Shown here in pieces: positions 1 to 10,010 of a stretch of 64,000 bases of DNA; within the stretch, counting starts at the first letter, position 1, and every line of letters starts with the position of its first letter. The notes under the pieces are model-generated. The model ran no database searches and had not been told where the DNA came from. It saw nothing but the letters and a program-made list of their open reading frames with translations. Origin of the DNA: Ditylenchus dipsaci (lineage: Eukaryota > Nematoda > Chromadorea > Rhabditida > Anguinidae); NCBI GenBank assembly GCA_004194705.1, contig SADC01000221.1, forward strand, positions 1 through 64,000. The letters are read 5' to 3'. Made by a program: the position numbers and the translations under genes.

Positions 1-490
1 ATCTTACCACCTTTTCTCCCACCAGCCAGAGCCAGTCTTGGCTAGGGAAACCCAGCTCCAGCTGGCTCCCCCTTTTGTGTTCCGCGCGATTGTGCGGCGA
101 ATTTGCGTATTTATATTGTAGTTGTAACCGGTTTAATTATATTTAATATAAAGCGTATTTAATCTAGTAAATAAACCTCTTTATTACTTACCAATAGCCG
201 GTTGCAATGGTACACTTTAGTTTGTTGTACCAATTTTTGTACCGTCTTTTTGTACCCTATGTTTTATCATTTCTTATGCAGCTGTTTTACGCGTTTTGTG
301 GAGGAGATTGCTTTTGGAGGAGATGGACATGGACTGCCGCAAGAATAAATAAATTGTTGATCAATTGATCAAGCATATGTTTTGTTTTGCTTATGTTTTG
401 TCTGTTTTGTTGGTTATAAATTGAATGCATTGAATTAAAGCATGGAATTCTGTACACTAAACGCGAATATGATATGAACCCGAATTAGCA

Positions 491-871
491 TGCCGTATTT
501 CCTCTTCCCCCATGGGCACTTATTTGTCGACCTCCTCCAGCATGGGGCTTATTAGAACATGGGCGCATATTACAGCATGGGCTATCGGATGACAGCGCTG
601 AGAAAAACTATAACGACAATTGGCACAAAAAATAGACCTTTTTTGTTTAACGTTTATTATTGAAAAACACCTTAAGTCTAAAAAACAAAGGAGCAAACCC
701 AAATACAGTGTTAAGCCAATAATAAATTGACCAAAATGAAGTAGGACGGGAGCTTATTGAAGCATGGCGCTTATTAGAGCTGGCGCTTATTTTTCGACCT
801 TCCTTCAGCATGGCACTTATTAGAACGTGGTCGCTTAATGGAGAATGGGCTCTAATTAGAGGAAATACGTC
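491..871. repeat. Degenerate CCGTATTTCCTC-type MITE
   Basis: The left end reads CCGTATTTCCTCT near 491 and the right end is its reverse complement near 860-871. The interior carries repeated words such as gcttattagaacatgg. Intact copies of the family are flanked by TA (see 6417-6644). This copy is longer and more diverged than the others. Confidence 0.55.
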
Positions 872-898
872 ATAGCCTCAAAATGCTTAGAGACTTGA

Positions 899-1044
899 TA
901 CAGTCGAACCTCGTTATAAGAACACCCAGGGACCGACCCCAGCTGTATCTTATAACGAGGTGTATCTTATATAGGGGGTAATTTGACGGAGTTATTTAAC
1001 TTGGGACCGGACCCAGGTGTATCTTATAACAAAATTCTACTGTA
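899..1044. mobile_element. Pogo/Tigger-like MITE
   Basis: The element begins TA-CAGTCGAACCTCG and ends with a diverged reverse complement followed by TGTA. The inner part repeats the theme cttataacgagg and an internal gaccggaccc word. TA target duplication and CAGTCRAMC ends are typical of pogo-superfamily (Tc1/mariner) non-autonomous elements. No transposase ORF is present. Confidence 0.7.
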
Positions 1045-1047
1045 ATG

Positions 1048-1120
1048 CACCAATAGCCGAGTGGCTAAAGCTTCTAGCGATAAGTTGAGGCTCGAAAGTT
1101 CGATTCCTACTAGAAACAGC
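1048..1120 (+). repeat. tRNA-like fragment (SINE head or tRNA pseudogene)
   Basis: The stretch contains a good Pol III A box (tagccgagtgg) and, about 45 nt downstream, a near-consensus B box (agttcgattcc). The acceptor-stem ends do not pair, so a functional tRNA is unlikely. It lies just after the pogo-like MITE. Confidence 0.4.
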
Positions 1121-1336
1121 AAATTTAAAATCGGTTCAAACTGGAACAGTTGTCCAAAAATCGGGCCGATTATCGGTTCCGAAATCGCCCGAGAATCTAT
1201 CTTATTTTCTGTCGATTTGCGGCCTGAAATACGACTCAGACCCCGGAAAATGTGCGCAAACTCTTTATTAGTCACAACTTCCGTACGCTGGCCCACCCCC
1301 AAGCCTAAGGCTGAGCCTAAAATTCTTGTTCTAAAG

Positions 1337-1690
1337 CAGGGCTCAGAAACGTCCTTTACATCACCTTTTATTGCTTTTTTAGCTCCCACGAGCTCTATCG
1401 ATTCTGCTTTTTTGATTTTGGGTATTCACCCGAAAATGTCGAGATCGACCCGAAATTTTCACGATTTTTGAAGAGTTGAAAAATAAACCAACATGTCTGC
1501 TAATTAGAAAAATACGGTATTTAACGATTTGTCCTTTATTTGAGATCCGAAATCTTTAGAATTTTCAAGATTTTAGGTCAAAATCTTTATTTTGTTCCTC
1601 AAAAATCAATAAGCACTGCATAAAATTGCATTTTTTGACCAAATGACCTTTATTTCACCAAAATTTGATATTTTTGATTTCAGAGCCCTG
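1337..1690. mobile_element. hAT-like non-autonomous element with 8-bp TSD
   Basis: The left end is CAGGGCTCAGAAACG and the right end reads ...TTTCAGAGCCCTG. Both sides are flanked by the exact 8-bp duplication ttctaaag (1329-1336 and 1691-1698). CAGGG ends plus an 8-bp duplication are the hAT signature. The interior contains the right half of a CCGTATTT-type MITE (to about 1516) and repeated gacctttat words. No transposase is visible. Confidence 0.8.
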
Positions 1691-2479
1691 TTCTAAAGGA
1701 TAGTTACAGAAATTTTCAAAAGGTCGCATTCTTGGGGGGGGGCGTATTCGCTAATAGCGCCAAAAAAAGTCATCTTTTTGTGGGAATTTTGAGAACCCGA
1801 TACATAGCACCCCTCCCCTCGATTTTTCGTTGATTCTCAACATTACCAAAACGTATTGGTTTATCATTTGCTGAAAAAGCGGTTAAGGTCATCCTTAGAG
1901 TTCAGAAAGTTTAGGGAAATTGCTCCTTTTATTTTTTAAGGTTGAGCTGTAGAGGATTAATGAATAACGCGGCTCATTATCGCATCGCGCTAAAATCGGA
2001 AAAAATGTCGCATTTCAAAGAGACCGAGGCGAATTATATCACAATATTACAAAGGAGAAAATAAGGGTCCCTAGTTTTTATGCCCAGCAATATTTTTAGC
2101 ATGCAGTTATACTTAGCCAGTGCCTCAGCGGTCTATTTTTCAAAAGTTATCTTCAGTCACAGCCTACGTCTATCTAAAATTTACATAAATATGCGACCGA
2201 TTGGAACGCATTTGGCGTTAGCAGATGGCTGAGTTTATGGCTCTGGTGTCAAAACCGTTTACACTTACCTTAACCGCTAGTTCACGGTAAACATACTTGC
2301 TTTTTTAACATTTTTGATTGCTAGTGCGTAAAAGCTATGGGTGAAGCTGGTTGAATTTGCATAGGTGTTCTCCCAAGAGTATTTAGACATTGTTGTAAGA
2401 AACTGAAAGCTGAAAACATTAATAATAAGGTAAAAATGTGAATTTGTAATGAAGCTAGTCAATCTGTGTATTTTAACGG

Positions 2480-3186
2480 AATTTCGACGCTACTTGCATA
2501 TACCCTTCCCCCAATCAACTTTTCTTTAAAAGTGTTTTTAAAACACCCTATATCGACTCAAAATCGCCTCAGGTGTTCAAAAAAAAATTTTTTGAGTTTC
2601 TGGTCAATAAAAGTTAAGGTTTGGACACTTTAAAATTCGACTTTTTACCTGTTTTACCATGTTTTTCAACATGGAACTGGGCAAAAACAGACTCTAAATG
2701 CATTTTTGATCAAGAGTCTTTCTCGAATTATGTTTAAGGTAAGTGAGTGCGCGCATCTCTAACCAACCAAGCAACCTGCGCCTTTTCGGGGGCGCAGGGG
2801 CTTGTTTGCTTGGGGTTGAGATGCGCACACCACATACCTTAGACACAAATCACTCGAAAGTGACTCTGAATGCATGAAAAAGCATGCATATCAGAGTTTA
2901 TTTATGCGGTAGGCCCAGTATTCAAAACTATGTTAAACATCTTTCTTTTTGTTCAAAATTGGCCCTTTTTTGGTCCATTTCCACCCTAATACAGCCCTAA
3001 ATCCCTTCAAAAATGGTCAAAATAAGTAGTTTTGGGGGGTCCCAAAACTTAATTTTTTATTGACTAGAACTCAAAAATAATGTCTTTTTTGAGCTTCTGA
3101 GGCCATTTTAAGTCTATATAGGGTTTGGAACACTTTGAAAAAAGTTGATTTAGGGAGGGGGGTATATCCAAGTAGAGGCGGAATTT
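2480..3186. repeat. Palindrome with F core at its centre (copy 1)
   Basis: Two inverted arms of about 145 bp (about 2480-2625 and 3040-3186) share roughly 80 percent identity, including the word tctacttggatataccc in the rc of the right arm. Between them lies the F core (2651-2919). The outer arms are unrelated to those around other F cores. Confidence 0.7.
2651..2919. repeat. Foldback core F, copy 1
   Basis: This is an imperfect palindrome of about 265 bp. Order: tgggcaaaaacagactct, atgcatttttgatcaagagtc, tctaaggtaagtgagtgcg, then a GC-rich hairpin (cctgcgcc-ttttcgg-gggcgcagg), then the inverse ggttgagatgcgcac and tacettag-like arm (read taccttagac) and actctgaatgcatg. Other copies have a perfect CCCC-TTCG-GGGG tetraloop stem. 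A splice-donor-like AAG|GTAAGTGAG is conserved in most copies. No ORF. Confidence 0.75.
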
Positions 3187-4489
3187 TATTATTTTTTTGA
3201 GTTTTTAATCTTCCAACGTGACAAATATCTAAGATAAGATTACCATCAGGGTGTAATACTCGACGATTATTCAGCCATCTGCCTCAGCTGGCTGATGGCT
3301 GAGCTTAAACTCAGCCCGCTGAGACAGTCGAAAATCAACAAAAAACGCTAAAAATTGCTACAAAATTTTTCGTGGCGTCAACGCAATAAGTACCAAAATT
3401 TTTCACAGCCTTAGCCTCAGCCGGGTCAAAAATGACTTTCCGAAAATTTTCACTGTCAAAATGGTCAATGTTTGATCAAAAGTTTGTTAATGCTCACATT
3501 GTTCTACTACTTGTTTTGGATGATTCAGGCACTTTGTCTTGCTACCATGTAGAAGCAGCCTTGAGGGGACAGAAATTTGGAAACCTTCGACAGACCCCAT
3601 CGATGACTATTTTTTTCACCAATATAGTGGAGGTCTTAACTTTTTTCAAAGAATTTTTTCGTTTCAAAATAAAGCATTTTAATAACAAGTCATCTTCTTG
3701 ATCGGATGGCTCGATCGGATTTCTGTCGTATGGGACATATATTTCTAAAAGGAAAGACTTTTAGGGGGAGGGGATATTCTACACTAGGAATCATTTTTTC
3801 ATTACATAAGATCGAAAAGGCTACATACGGTGAGTTGTAAGCCTGAAAAAATATTATCTGAATATTCGAATATGAAACAGCTGGATACCTATTATATTTT
3901 AATGGCTCAAATAGATAGCATTATACCATTTCCAACTTAGCCGGATCAAGGAAATTTAGAGCAACTATTCATCAGGTGAATTTGGGTGCTTGCAGATACA
4001 GATCGGTACAGACAGAGAACATAAAACTGGAGTTTCTTGGCCATCAGAACTGCACTGTTGAGAAAGGATCTGATGTAGGAAAGTTGTGACGACACCGATC
4101 CACAGCCTATTTCCAAAGTGAGTTGCGGTCTCAGCAACTTTATTTCCTGAAAAAAAAGTTCCTAAAACATTTTTCTACACATTTATTTTCTAAAGCCTAG
4201 GGTTGTCAACTGAGAAATTCCTGGTCCTTGGTAAAAAGGGGAATTAAGAACTGTGATTTTTGCAAAAAACTTTGTCACACAACGAAATTTTTTTTCTACT
4301 TCACTTTGAACTTGCGAAGGAGAATTTGCTTAAATTTGTTGAAGTCATAGTCACAGTTACAGGCGTAATCTGTCGAAGACATAACCACACTGATTAATAT
4401 ATGAGTTTCTGCCCATGAGTTTTAAAACAATCCTTGCGATATTGCGATTAGACTGACCGAAGACAAGTGGCAAAAGGTTTCAAAAATTA

Positions 4490-4561
4490 GGTTGAAAAAA
4501 GTGTCGGACCTTAGGTGGGAACGAACTTGAGGAGGGTGACGTTAAATCGAGGGTTGACTGT
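4490..4561. repeat. Right end of a pogo-like MITE
   Basis: Contains the subterminal block aaaaagtgtcggacc...ggtgggaacgaactt followed by cgagggttgactgta. It matches the right ends of elements at 29767-30127 and 55977-56216. The left half is missing. Confidence 0.55.
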
Positions 4562-4684
4562 ACTGCTTTTCACACTAGGTAGAAAACTTTAAAAATCTGG
4601 ATGAGAACGCATGTGAAACTTGATCAAAAAAGAAAAAGTCCGGTCTTCGCGTTTTCTCCGAGTCGGGCACGGGCATGCCCTTAT
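4562..4684. repeat. Fragment of AGGGGCATGCCC-type element
   Basis: Shares cttcgcgttttctccg and cacgggcatgccctta with the TTAA-flanked elements at 7836-8076 and 42870-43108. Only the right half is present. Confidence 0.5.
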
Positions 4685-4813
4685 AAAAAATATAACTTTT
4701 TTAAATGCTACTACTACTTCAACTTGCCACTTTAACTTTTAAATGTCAATTCAGCAAGTTTCAATAAGTCTGAAAAACTCTAACACAAATTTCACATTTG
4801 TAAATATCGCTTG

Positions 4814-5235
4814 TACAGTCAAACCACGAAAAGTCGGCACCCCAAAAGTTCGTTCCAGCCTTGGGTGCGACACTTTTTTAACCCAATTTCTGAAAGCCTT
4901 TTCCAGTTCTGTTTTTACGGTCTCGTCGGAAATATCGTCGGAATTCCGATTTTGCCGATCGTTTTTTAAAAATCCTACAATTTCATCATTCAAAAGCAAA
5001 ATCTCGATAAGCCGGCACTTCTTTTTTGAAAAGGGTGCCGCTTATCGAGGTTTTACTTTTTTAACCCAAATTTTGTTTTCTTTTCAAAAAAACGATCGGC
5101 AAAATCGAAATCCTGACAATATTTCCGACCAGACTGTAAAAGCAAAACTAGAAAAAACTTTCAAAATTTGGGTTAAAAAAACCCAAGGCTGGAACGAACT
5201 TTTGGGTGGTGCCGGCTTATCGAGATTTGACTGTA
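4814..5235. mobile_element. Pogo-like MITE with long inverted ends
   Basis: TA-flanked element beginning CAGTCAAACCACG and ending GATTTGACTG. The inverted ends run for about 200 bp, including aaagttcgttcc and cacttttttaaccc, and the centre is a second small hairpin around gccggcac...gggtgccg. The open frames across it are by-products of the palindrome. Confidence 0.75.
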
Positions 5236-5423
5236 TCAAAAAGTTAACTACATTTGAAAACGGCTGTAACTACTTTCCCCGTCAAATTGTTCTTTTACCC
5301 CGTCAAAATATTCTTTTACCTCGTCAAATCGTAAAAATTTGTTTTTTTCTGAGTTTTTCTTAAATTTTTTCTTTCAAATTTTTTTTAAATTTTCATACCC
5401 GCATGTAGCCGGTTTTAAGATAT

Positions 5424-5670
5424 TTTACCATGTTTTGTTCACTGGAGCTGGGCAAAAAGAGCCTTTCAATGCATTTTTTTATCAAGAGTCTTGCTCGGAA
5501 TTATGTCTAAGGTAAGTGAGTGCGCGCATCTCTGACCAACCAAGCAACCTGCGCCTTTTCGGGGGCGCAGGGGCTTAAAAATGTAAAAAAAAAGTAAAAA
5601 AATGGGTCTTAAAAAAATGTGAAAAATGTATGCATGTCAGAGTTTATTTATGCGGTAGACCCCAGTTAAC
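5424..5670. repeat. Foldback core F, copy 2 (internally deleted)
   Basis: The left half of the core is intact through the GC-rich hairpin; the right arm after gggcgcaggggctt is replaced by an A-rich stretch and resumes at tgcatgtcagagtttatt. No flanking outer palindrome was found for this copy. Confidence 0.65.
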
Positions 5671-6416
5671 AAAAAACTACATCAAATTAATATAAAAATT
5701 AATTGCGCCCGAATGAGTGTGTACGTTTTATATACATAGACTAAAAATAGTGTTCGAGGCAAAACAATCTCGTCCTAGATCAGTCTCGTTTCTCGCCATT
5801 TTACTGTAGGCTTTTTCACTGGACACCAAATAACACGATAAACACTAATTAAACACAATCTAAACACATTTGTGCACGAATAAAAAAACAATTCGAAATT
5901 ATTATTGACAAAATGTCTGTGGTCCCGCGTGCATTCAAAGTTTTCGAATTTCCATGATAAGAAGAGACAGAGTCCTTTAAACATAAAATTTTTCAATTTT
6001 TTTTCATGGAAAACCCAATCTCCCTCAAACTTTTGTTTACACTAAAAAAAAGCTATACAGTTAGTGAACAAATGGCTCAAACAAATTTACAAAAAGCGTG
6101 GACACTGGGAAGTTACAATCCCTTTAATAAACAAAACCATTTTGAATGTTCAAAGTTTTATCGTAAAAATTTTTTTTCGTTAATGAAATCGCTAAATCTG
6201 GCACCGGATTCGTGATCAGCGTACCTGATTTGCTTGAAAAACTGAACTGAACTCAAATTCAATTTTTTAGATTTTTCCGGGTTTTGTTAAAAAGGACGCC
6301 GGCGCTCTTTTTAGAAGAAATATGGTAGTTTGTTTCGCGAATCATGGCAACAGGAAACATCTTTTTTGTGCTCTCTGTTCGAATTTATTTACGTTTACCT
6401 TTGCATTACCGTATTT

Positions 6417-6644
6417 CCTCTAATAAGCGCGCCCCCCCCTCGACTTTGAGGGTCTGGATCTCAGTGTAGAAGCAATATTTTGAAAAGCTCTTTGATACGT
6501 TTTCTTAACTCCCACGAGCTCTACCGATTCCACTTTTTAGATTTTGGTTGAGCACCCGAAAATCTCGAAATCGAATTCCAAATTTTCCGATTTTGGGGGG
6601 TTTGAAAATAAGCGCCCGGAGCGCTTATTAGAGGAAATACGGTA
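6417..6644. mobile_element. CCGTATTTCCTC-type MITE, TA target
   Basis: TA-CCGTATTTCCTCTAATAAGCG ... CGCTTATTAGAGGAAATACGG-TA read as inverted ends of about 25 bp with C-rich/G-rich inner edges. The matching arm at 7.7 kb has the uninterrupted site gcattaagttgat, showing that insertion duplicated TA. Interior includes a gagctctaccgattcc motif shared with the copies at 1.4 kb and 11-14 kb. Confidence 0.85.
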
Positions 6645-7267
6645 AGTTGATAGTTAGTGTCTCCAGTTGACTAAGTGACTGTTTTTATCGTTTGCTGTTG
6701 TCGTGGATTACTATTATTATTCTTCTGCTTTTTTATTTAATCTGTTTTTGACGCTTTTTACAATTTTAAAGCCACGGACAAACCTTCATTTGGTGTTGCT
6801 CGATTTAAATTTTGTGTGACTTCACTCTAGGAGTTGGTTGATGTGATCATTGGAAAGAGTATATTTCCGAGGAATAAACACTAAGCACAAAGATTTAATA
6901 AAGTGTTCTTTTAGTGTTAAACAAAACCGCAGATTTAGATATATCGAACGAGCTATTAGCCAGAGATGCACACACTTGGCTTGACAAATTACAACAAAGT
7001 TCTGATCTTCCTCATACTTGCCTGTTAAAGAGAAATTGCGGCAAGCAGAGAAAGGGAGTTGAGGTGGGATTTCTTGCGTCATAGATGCAACAAGGGTGCA
7101 GTTGCCACAAAACTCTAACCAAACTCATCCCCCCCCCCGAAACATTCCTCCTACTCAGTCTGCCTCCCTTCTCCACCCCCACCTGGAAAAATTTCCGAAT
7201 ATCTTTCTGTGATAGTTCGCGGTAGGCAAGCTGATTTGAAATAACAGTGTCTTATCCAGAGGCTGCT

Positions 7268-7595
7268 TAGCCCCTTTGGGGGTACATTGTTCGGGCAAGG
7301 GCTGACCCTTTATACACACCTGCCTGCCTTCGGCAGGCACTGGCATTGTTGAGGCGAAAGTGCTTTTTTATGCAAGAAACAATGAGCAGATAAAAAAACG
7401 GAGACGACGATTTCAACAAAAAATTAAAAGAATGAATTTTTGGTCGAAAAATGAAGATTTTGAACACTTTTCAAAAAAATTTTTTTGCTCCAGATGTCTT
7501 TTCGCCACCGGAAAACATGTTTTTCGTACTAATTACGACCTGAAACAATCGAATATGTGGTCGAACCCCAGTTTTGGAACATGTGGTATACCATA
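7268..7595. repeat. Partial TGGTATACC-type element (empty-site copy)
   Basis: Sequence from gtgcctgccgaaggcaggc (reverse strand) through ccggaaaacatg, gtactaattacgacctg to the end atgtggtataccata matches the element at 54749-55570 in inverse orientation. The left end is lost. It lacks the pogo-like insertion seen at 54812-55076. Confidence 0.7.
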
Positions 7596-7835
7596 CTTTA
7601 GCCGTTTGTGCATGGCCTTGAAATTGTAAAAACAGATTAAATAAAAAAGCAGAAGAATAATAATAGTAATCCACGACAATAGCAAACGATAAAAACAGTC
7701 ACTTAGTCAACTGGAGACTAATTATCAACTTAATGCAAAGGTAAACGTAAATAACTTTGAATAGAGAGCACAAAAAAGATGCTTCCTGTTGCCATGATTC
7801 GCGAAACAAACTACCATATTTCCTCTGGCGCCCTT

Positions 7836-8076
7836 TTAAATGGGCATGCCCATGCGTTTCAAAAAGTTAAGGCGGGACCAGCGATTTTTTTTTGAACCAT
7901 CCCATTTTTCACTCGTTTCGCGTTCGATCTAATATTGATTATCTTATTCTACTTTTAAAAGTTAGACAGAAAACTTAAAAAATCTAGATGAAAGCGCATG
8001 AAAAAATTTAGCAAGAAAGAAAAGAAGTGCTAGTCCCCGCCTTTTCTCCGTGTAACGCACGGGCATGCTCCTTTAA
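7836..8076. mobile_element. TTAA-flanked AGGGGCATGCCC-type element
   Basis: Inverted ends around TTAAATGGGCATGCCC and GGGCATGCTCCTTTAA, each with TTAA. The other arm of the host inverted repeat has an uninterrupted site near ttgttaaaaagg (6286-6297). TTAA duplication points to piggyBac- or Kolobok-type transposition. No transposase is present. Confidence 0.7.
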
Positions 8077-8900
8077 ACAAAACCCGGAAAAATCTAAAAA
8101 ATTTTGTATCAGTCAACCGAAATATAAAACGGGAAAAATTTCTCTCAGCTGAGTTATAGGCCGCAAAGTAATGGGTGCGCGCTTATTACAGCGCTTCACA
8201 GGTGCCTAGTTACAGAATACATTTAAGTCGATATCGCTCGATACCGCCCTTCAAGCCGTGATTACGGTGGAGTAACATATATATGATTGGTGTATGATCA
8301 GAGGGTTGGTGTACGATCTAAGCACTCGGCTATTCTGCAGATTTTTCAGGTTTTTTCCAGATTTGTTAGGTGTCACCAAGTAAACATAACTAACACAAAG
8401 GAACACGAACAAACGCTGTAGTCAAAAACGTGACATAGTCCAAATAATATATAGAAATATACGGTATGTTGTTTTGCAATTTCGTTTCGCTAAACATGTT
8501 TTGCCAAAACATGAATGGAGCCTCAGAAAAAGGATTGTCAAGTCGAGGTCTCGATTTGGAGTTTTAAACTCGAAAACTGGAAAATTTTCGAGTTTCGAGT
8601 CCTTTTTTTTCGAGTCTCAAGGCCTAGAAAAAAATTTGAGGATTTAGCTACCCATCTATTCCATAAAGTGCATTTAGGCGAAAAAATGGACATGAAGATG
8701 TTGGCATGAGTTGTTAAGGGTCGAAACGTTTATTTTAATTCATGTAAGATGATAAGAACAAGATAATAACTAAGGGCTAAATGGCCGACGACGAAACGTA
8801 TCGTATTCCAAGACCATTGGTCCATATTCATCCGTGGCTTTTGTTCCTTTTTTTCGATCCGTGGTCTTTGTCCCGTTTTATGGATCCGTGGTCATTTAGA

Positions 8901-9026
8901 TTCTATTCTAGAATCGGGTGCCAAAAAACAGCTAAGTCCCCCTGTTGTTTTAAAAAATTTAAAAAGTTTATTTATAAATCAACAGGGGAAACTAAGCTGT
9001 TTTTGGCCCCCGATTCTAGAATAGAA
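8901..9026. repeat. Hairpin MITE
   Basis: Inverted arms of about 55 bp start TTCTATTCTAGAATCGGGTG and contain aaaacagctaag and cccctgttg. Words of the type atccgtggtctttg repeat on the left flank, and a related word tgtggtctt occurs on the right, so a larger word-repeat element may enclose it. The open frame across this stretch is not believed to be a gene. Confidence 0.55.
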
Positions 9027-9370
9027 CCGTCTTTCGTCCTATTGTGGTCTTTCAGACATTGTGGTCTTATAAAAAGTACCGGAAAATATTAAGGCTTCGA
9101 CAGCCCTACTGAAAAAGTTAAAAATTTCGTTCTCGAGACCGGAATTAGAGAAGTCTCGAATAGACTAAAAGTCGAAATCGAAATGCCTTTTGCGCTATAA
9201 TAAATTGATTTCAAATTCACAAAATCTTATGAAGATGTCTGGATTTATTCTTGGAGACAAATCGTAATTGCCAAGACTTACATTGTAAGAAAGCACAGAT
9301 CCTTACGTCCGTAATTCTGTCTCAATATTTTCGTGTTTTCTTGTAGTAATGACAAAGGAATCTATTTATC

Positions 9371-9591
9371 TACCATATTTCTATTAATATAACCGCCCTG
9401 ATAAACCCACCCCTCAACTTCCAGGGTTGTATCTTAGAACAGAGTAAATATTTCGCGAAGCTGTTTTTTGCTTTTTCTCAGTTCCCGTGACCTCTACTTA
9501 TTCATTTTTTATATTTTGGTCGAACCCACAAAAATCTCAAAGTGACTCTAAATAACCCAGCCCCTAGAGGGGGTTTAGAGGAAATACGGTA
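9371..9591. mobile_element. CCGTATTT-type MITE (diverged)
   Basis: TA-CCATATTTCTATTAATA at the left and TTTAGAGGAAATACGG-TA at the right; C-rich and G-rich inner edges (cccacccctc, gagggggtt). Same family as 6417-6644. Confidence 0.7.
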
Positions 9592-9650
9592 TATCGAAAC
9601 TATTTGTACAAAATTGAAATTTGATGCGCAGAGTTAAATGAAGTTCCCGG

Positions 9651-9739
9651 TACAGTCAACCCTCCATTTAACTGCACCCTGATTTAACGACACCCTCAGT
9701 CGGTCCCCAGGGGTGTCGTTAAATCGAGGGTTGACTGTA
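9651..9739. mobile_element. Short pogo-like MITE
   Basis: An 89-bp element: TA-CAGTCAACCCTCCATTTAA ... cgttaaatcgagggttgactg-TA, with internal tttaacgacaccc / gggtgtcgttaaa. Almost entirely inverted repeat. Confidence 0.8.
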
Positions 9740-10010
9740 ATTAGATAATAAGATTTTCTAGTGACCGAAATCAAACCGATGTGAAGGAAGAATGGTCCAG
9801 CTAATGGTTGATTATTATTAGAAGCGCTGACCAATCCTTACTGGGATAATCAAAGTGTCCCTTTTGACAGAGTCTGCTGTAATAAAAATACCTGTCATTT
9901 TGCTTTTTCGGCGCAACTTTTGTGTTAATTTTATGAGACCCTGGGTTTTGTTGTAGTCGGCTTCTATATTTCTTTTCAGCTATCAAGTTGTTTACGAAAA
10001 AACGAGCAAA

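Larger units (their letters stand above)
6260..8106. repeat. Large inverted repeat (arms 6260-6750 and 7628-8106)
   Basis: The two arms are reverse complements apart from insertions. Shared words include cgcgaatcatggcaacagga and ttactattattattcttctg. The left arm carries a CCGTATTT-type MITE (6417-6644) absent from the right arm; the right arm carries a TTAA-type element (7836-8076) absent from the left. The spacer (6751-7627) holds no recognised gene and includes a partial TGGTATACC-type element. Each arm thus serves as the empty site for the insertion in the other. Confidence 0.8.
1..10010. other. Gene-free tract rich in small transposons
   Basis: No coding region could be supported here. 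The tract holds the repeats listed separately: pogo-like, CCGTATTT-type, hAT-like and TTAA-type elements, foldback cores and a large inverted repeat. Positions 1-490, 1691-2479 and 3430-4490 show no recognisable feature beyond AT-rich sequence and short simple runs. A fragment at 3233-3425 resembles the ends of the foldback at 26.5-27.4 kb (CATCAGGGTG end and cagcc/ggctgag words). ORFs in this tract are short, lie inside palindromes and carry no recognisable domain. Confidence 0.7.

Noticed and set aside
2651..2919. Core F as a U1 or U2 snRNA gene because of gtaagt/tacctta motifs
   Set aside because: The motifs are the two strands of a palindrome; the remaining sequence does not match snRNA secondary structure and there is no Sm site in the proper place.
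4743..5363. 206-codon frame
   Set aside because: It runs across a pogo-like MITE (4814-5235) and is open because of the palindrome; both strands are open.
8781..9092. 103-codon frame with repeated DPWS-type words
   Set aside because: Lies on direct word repeats and a hairpin MITE; no homologous domain.
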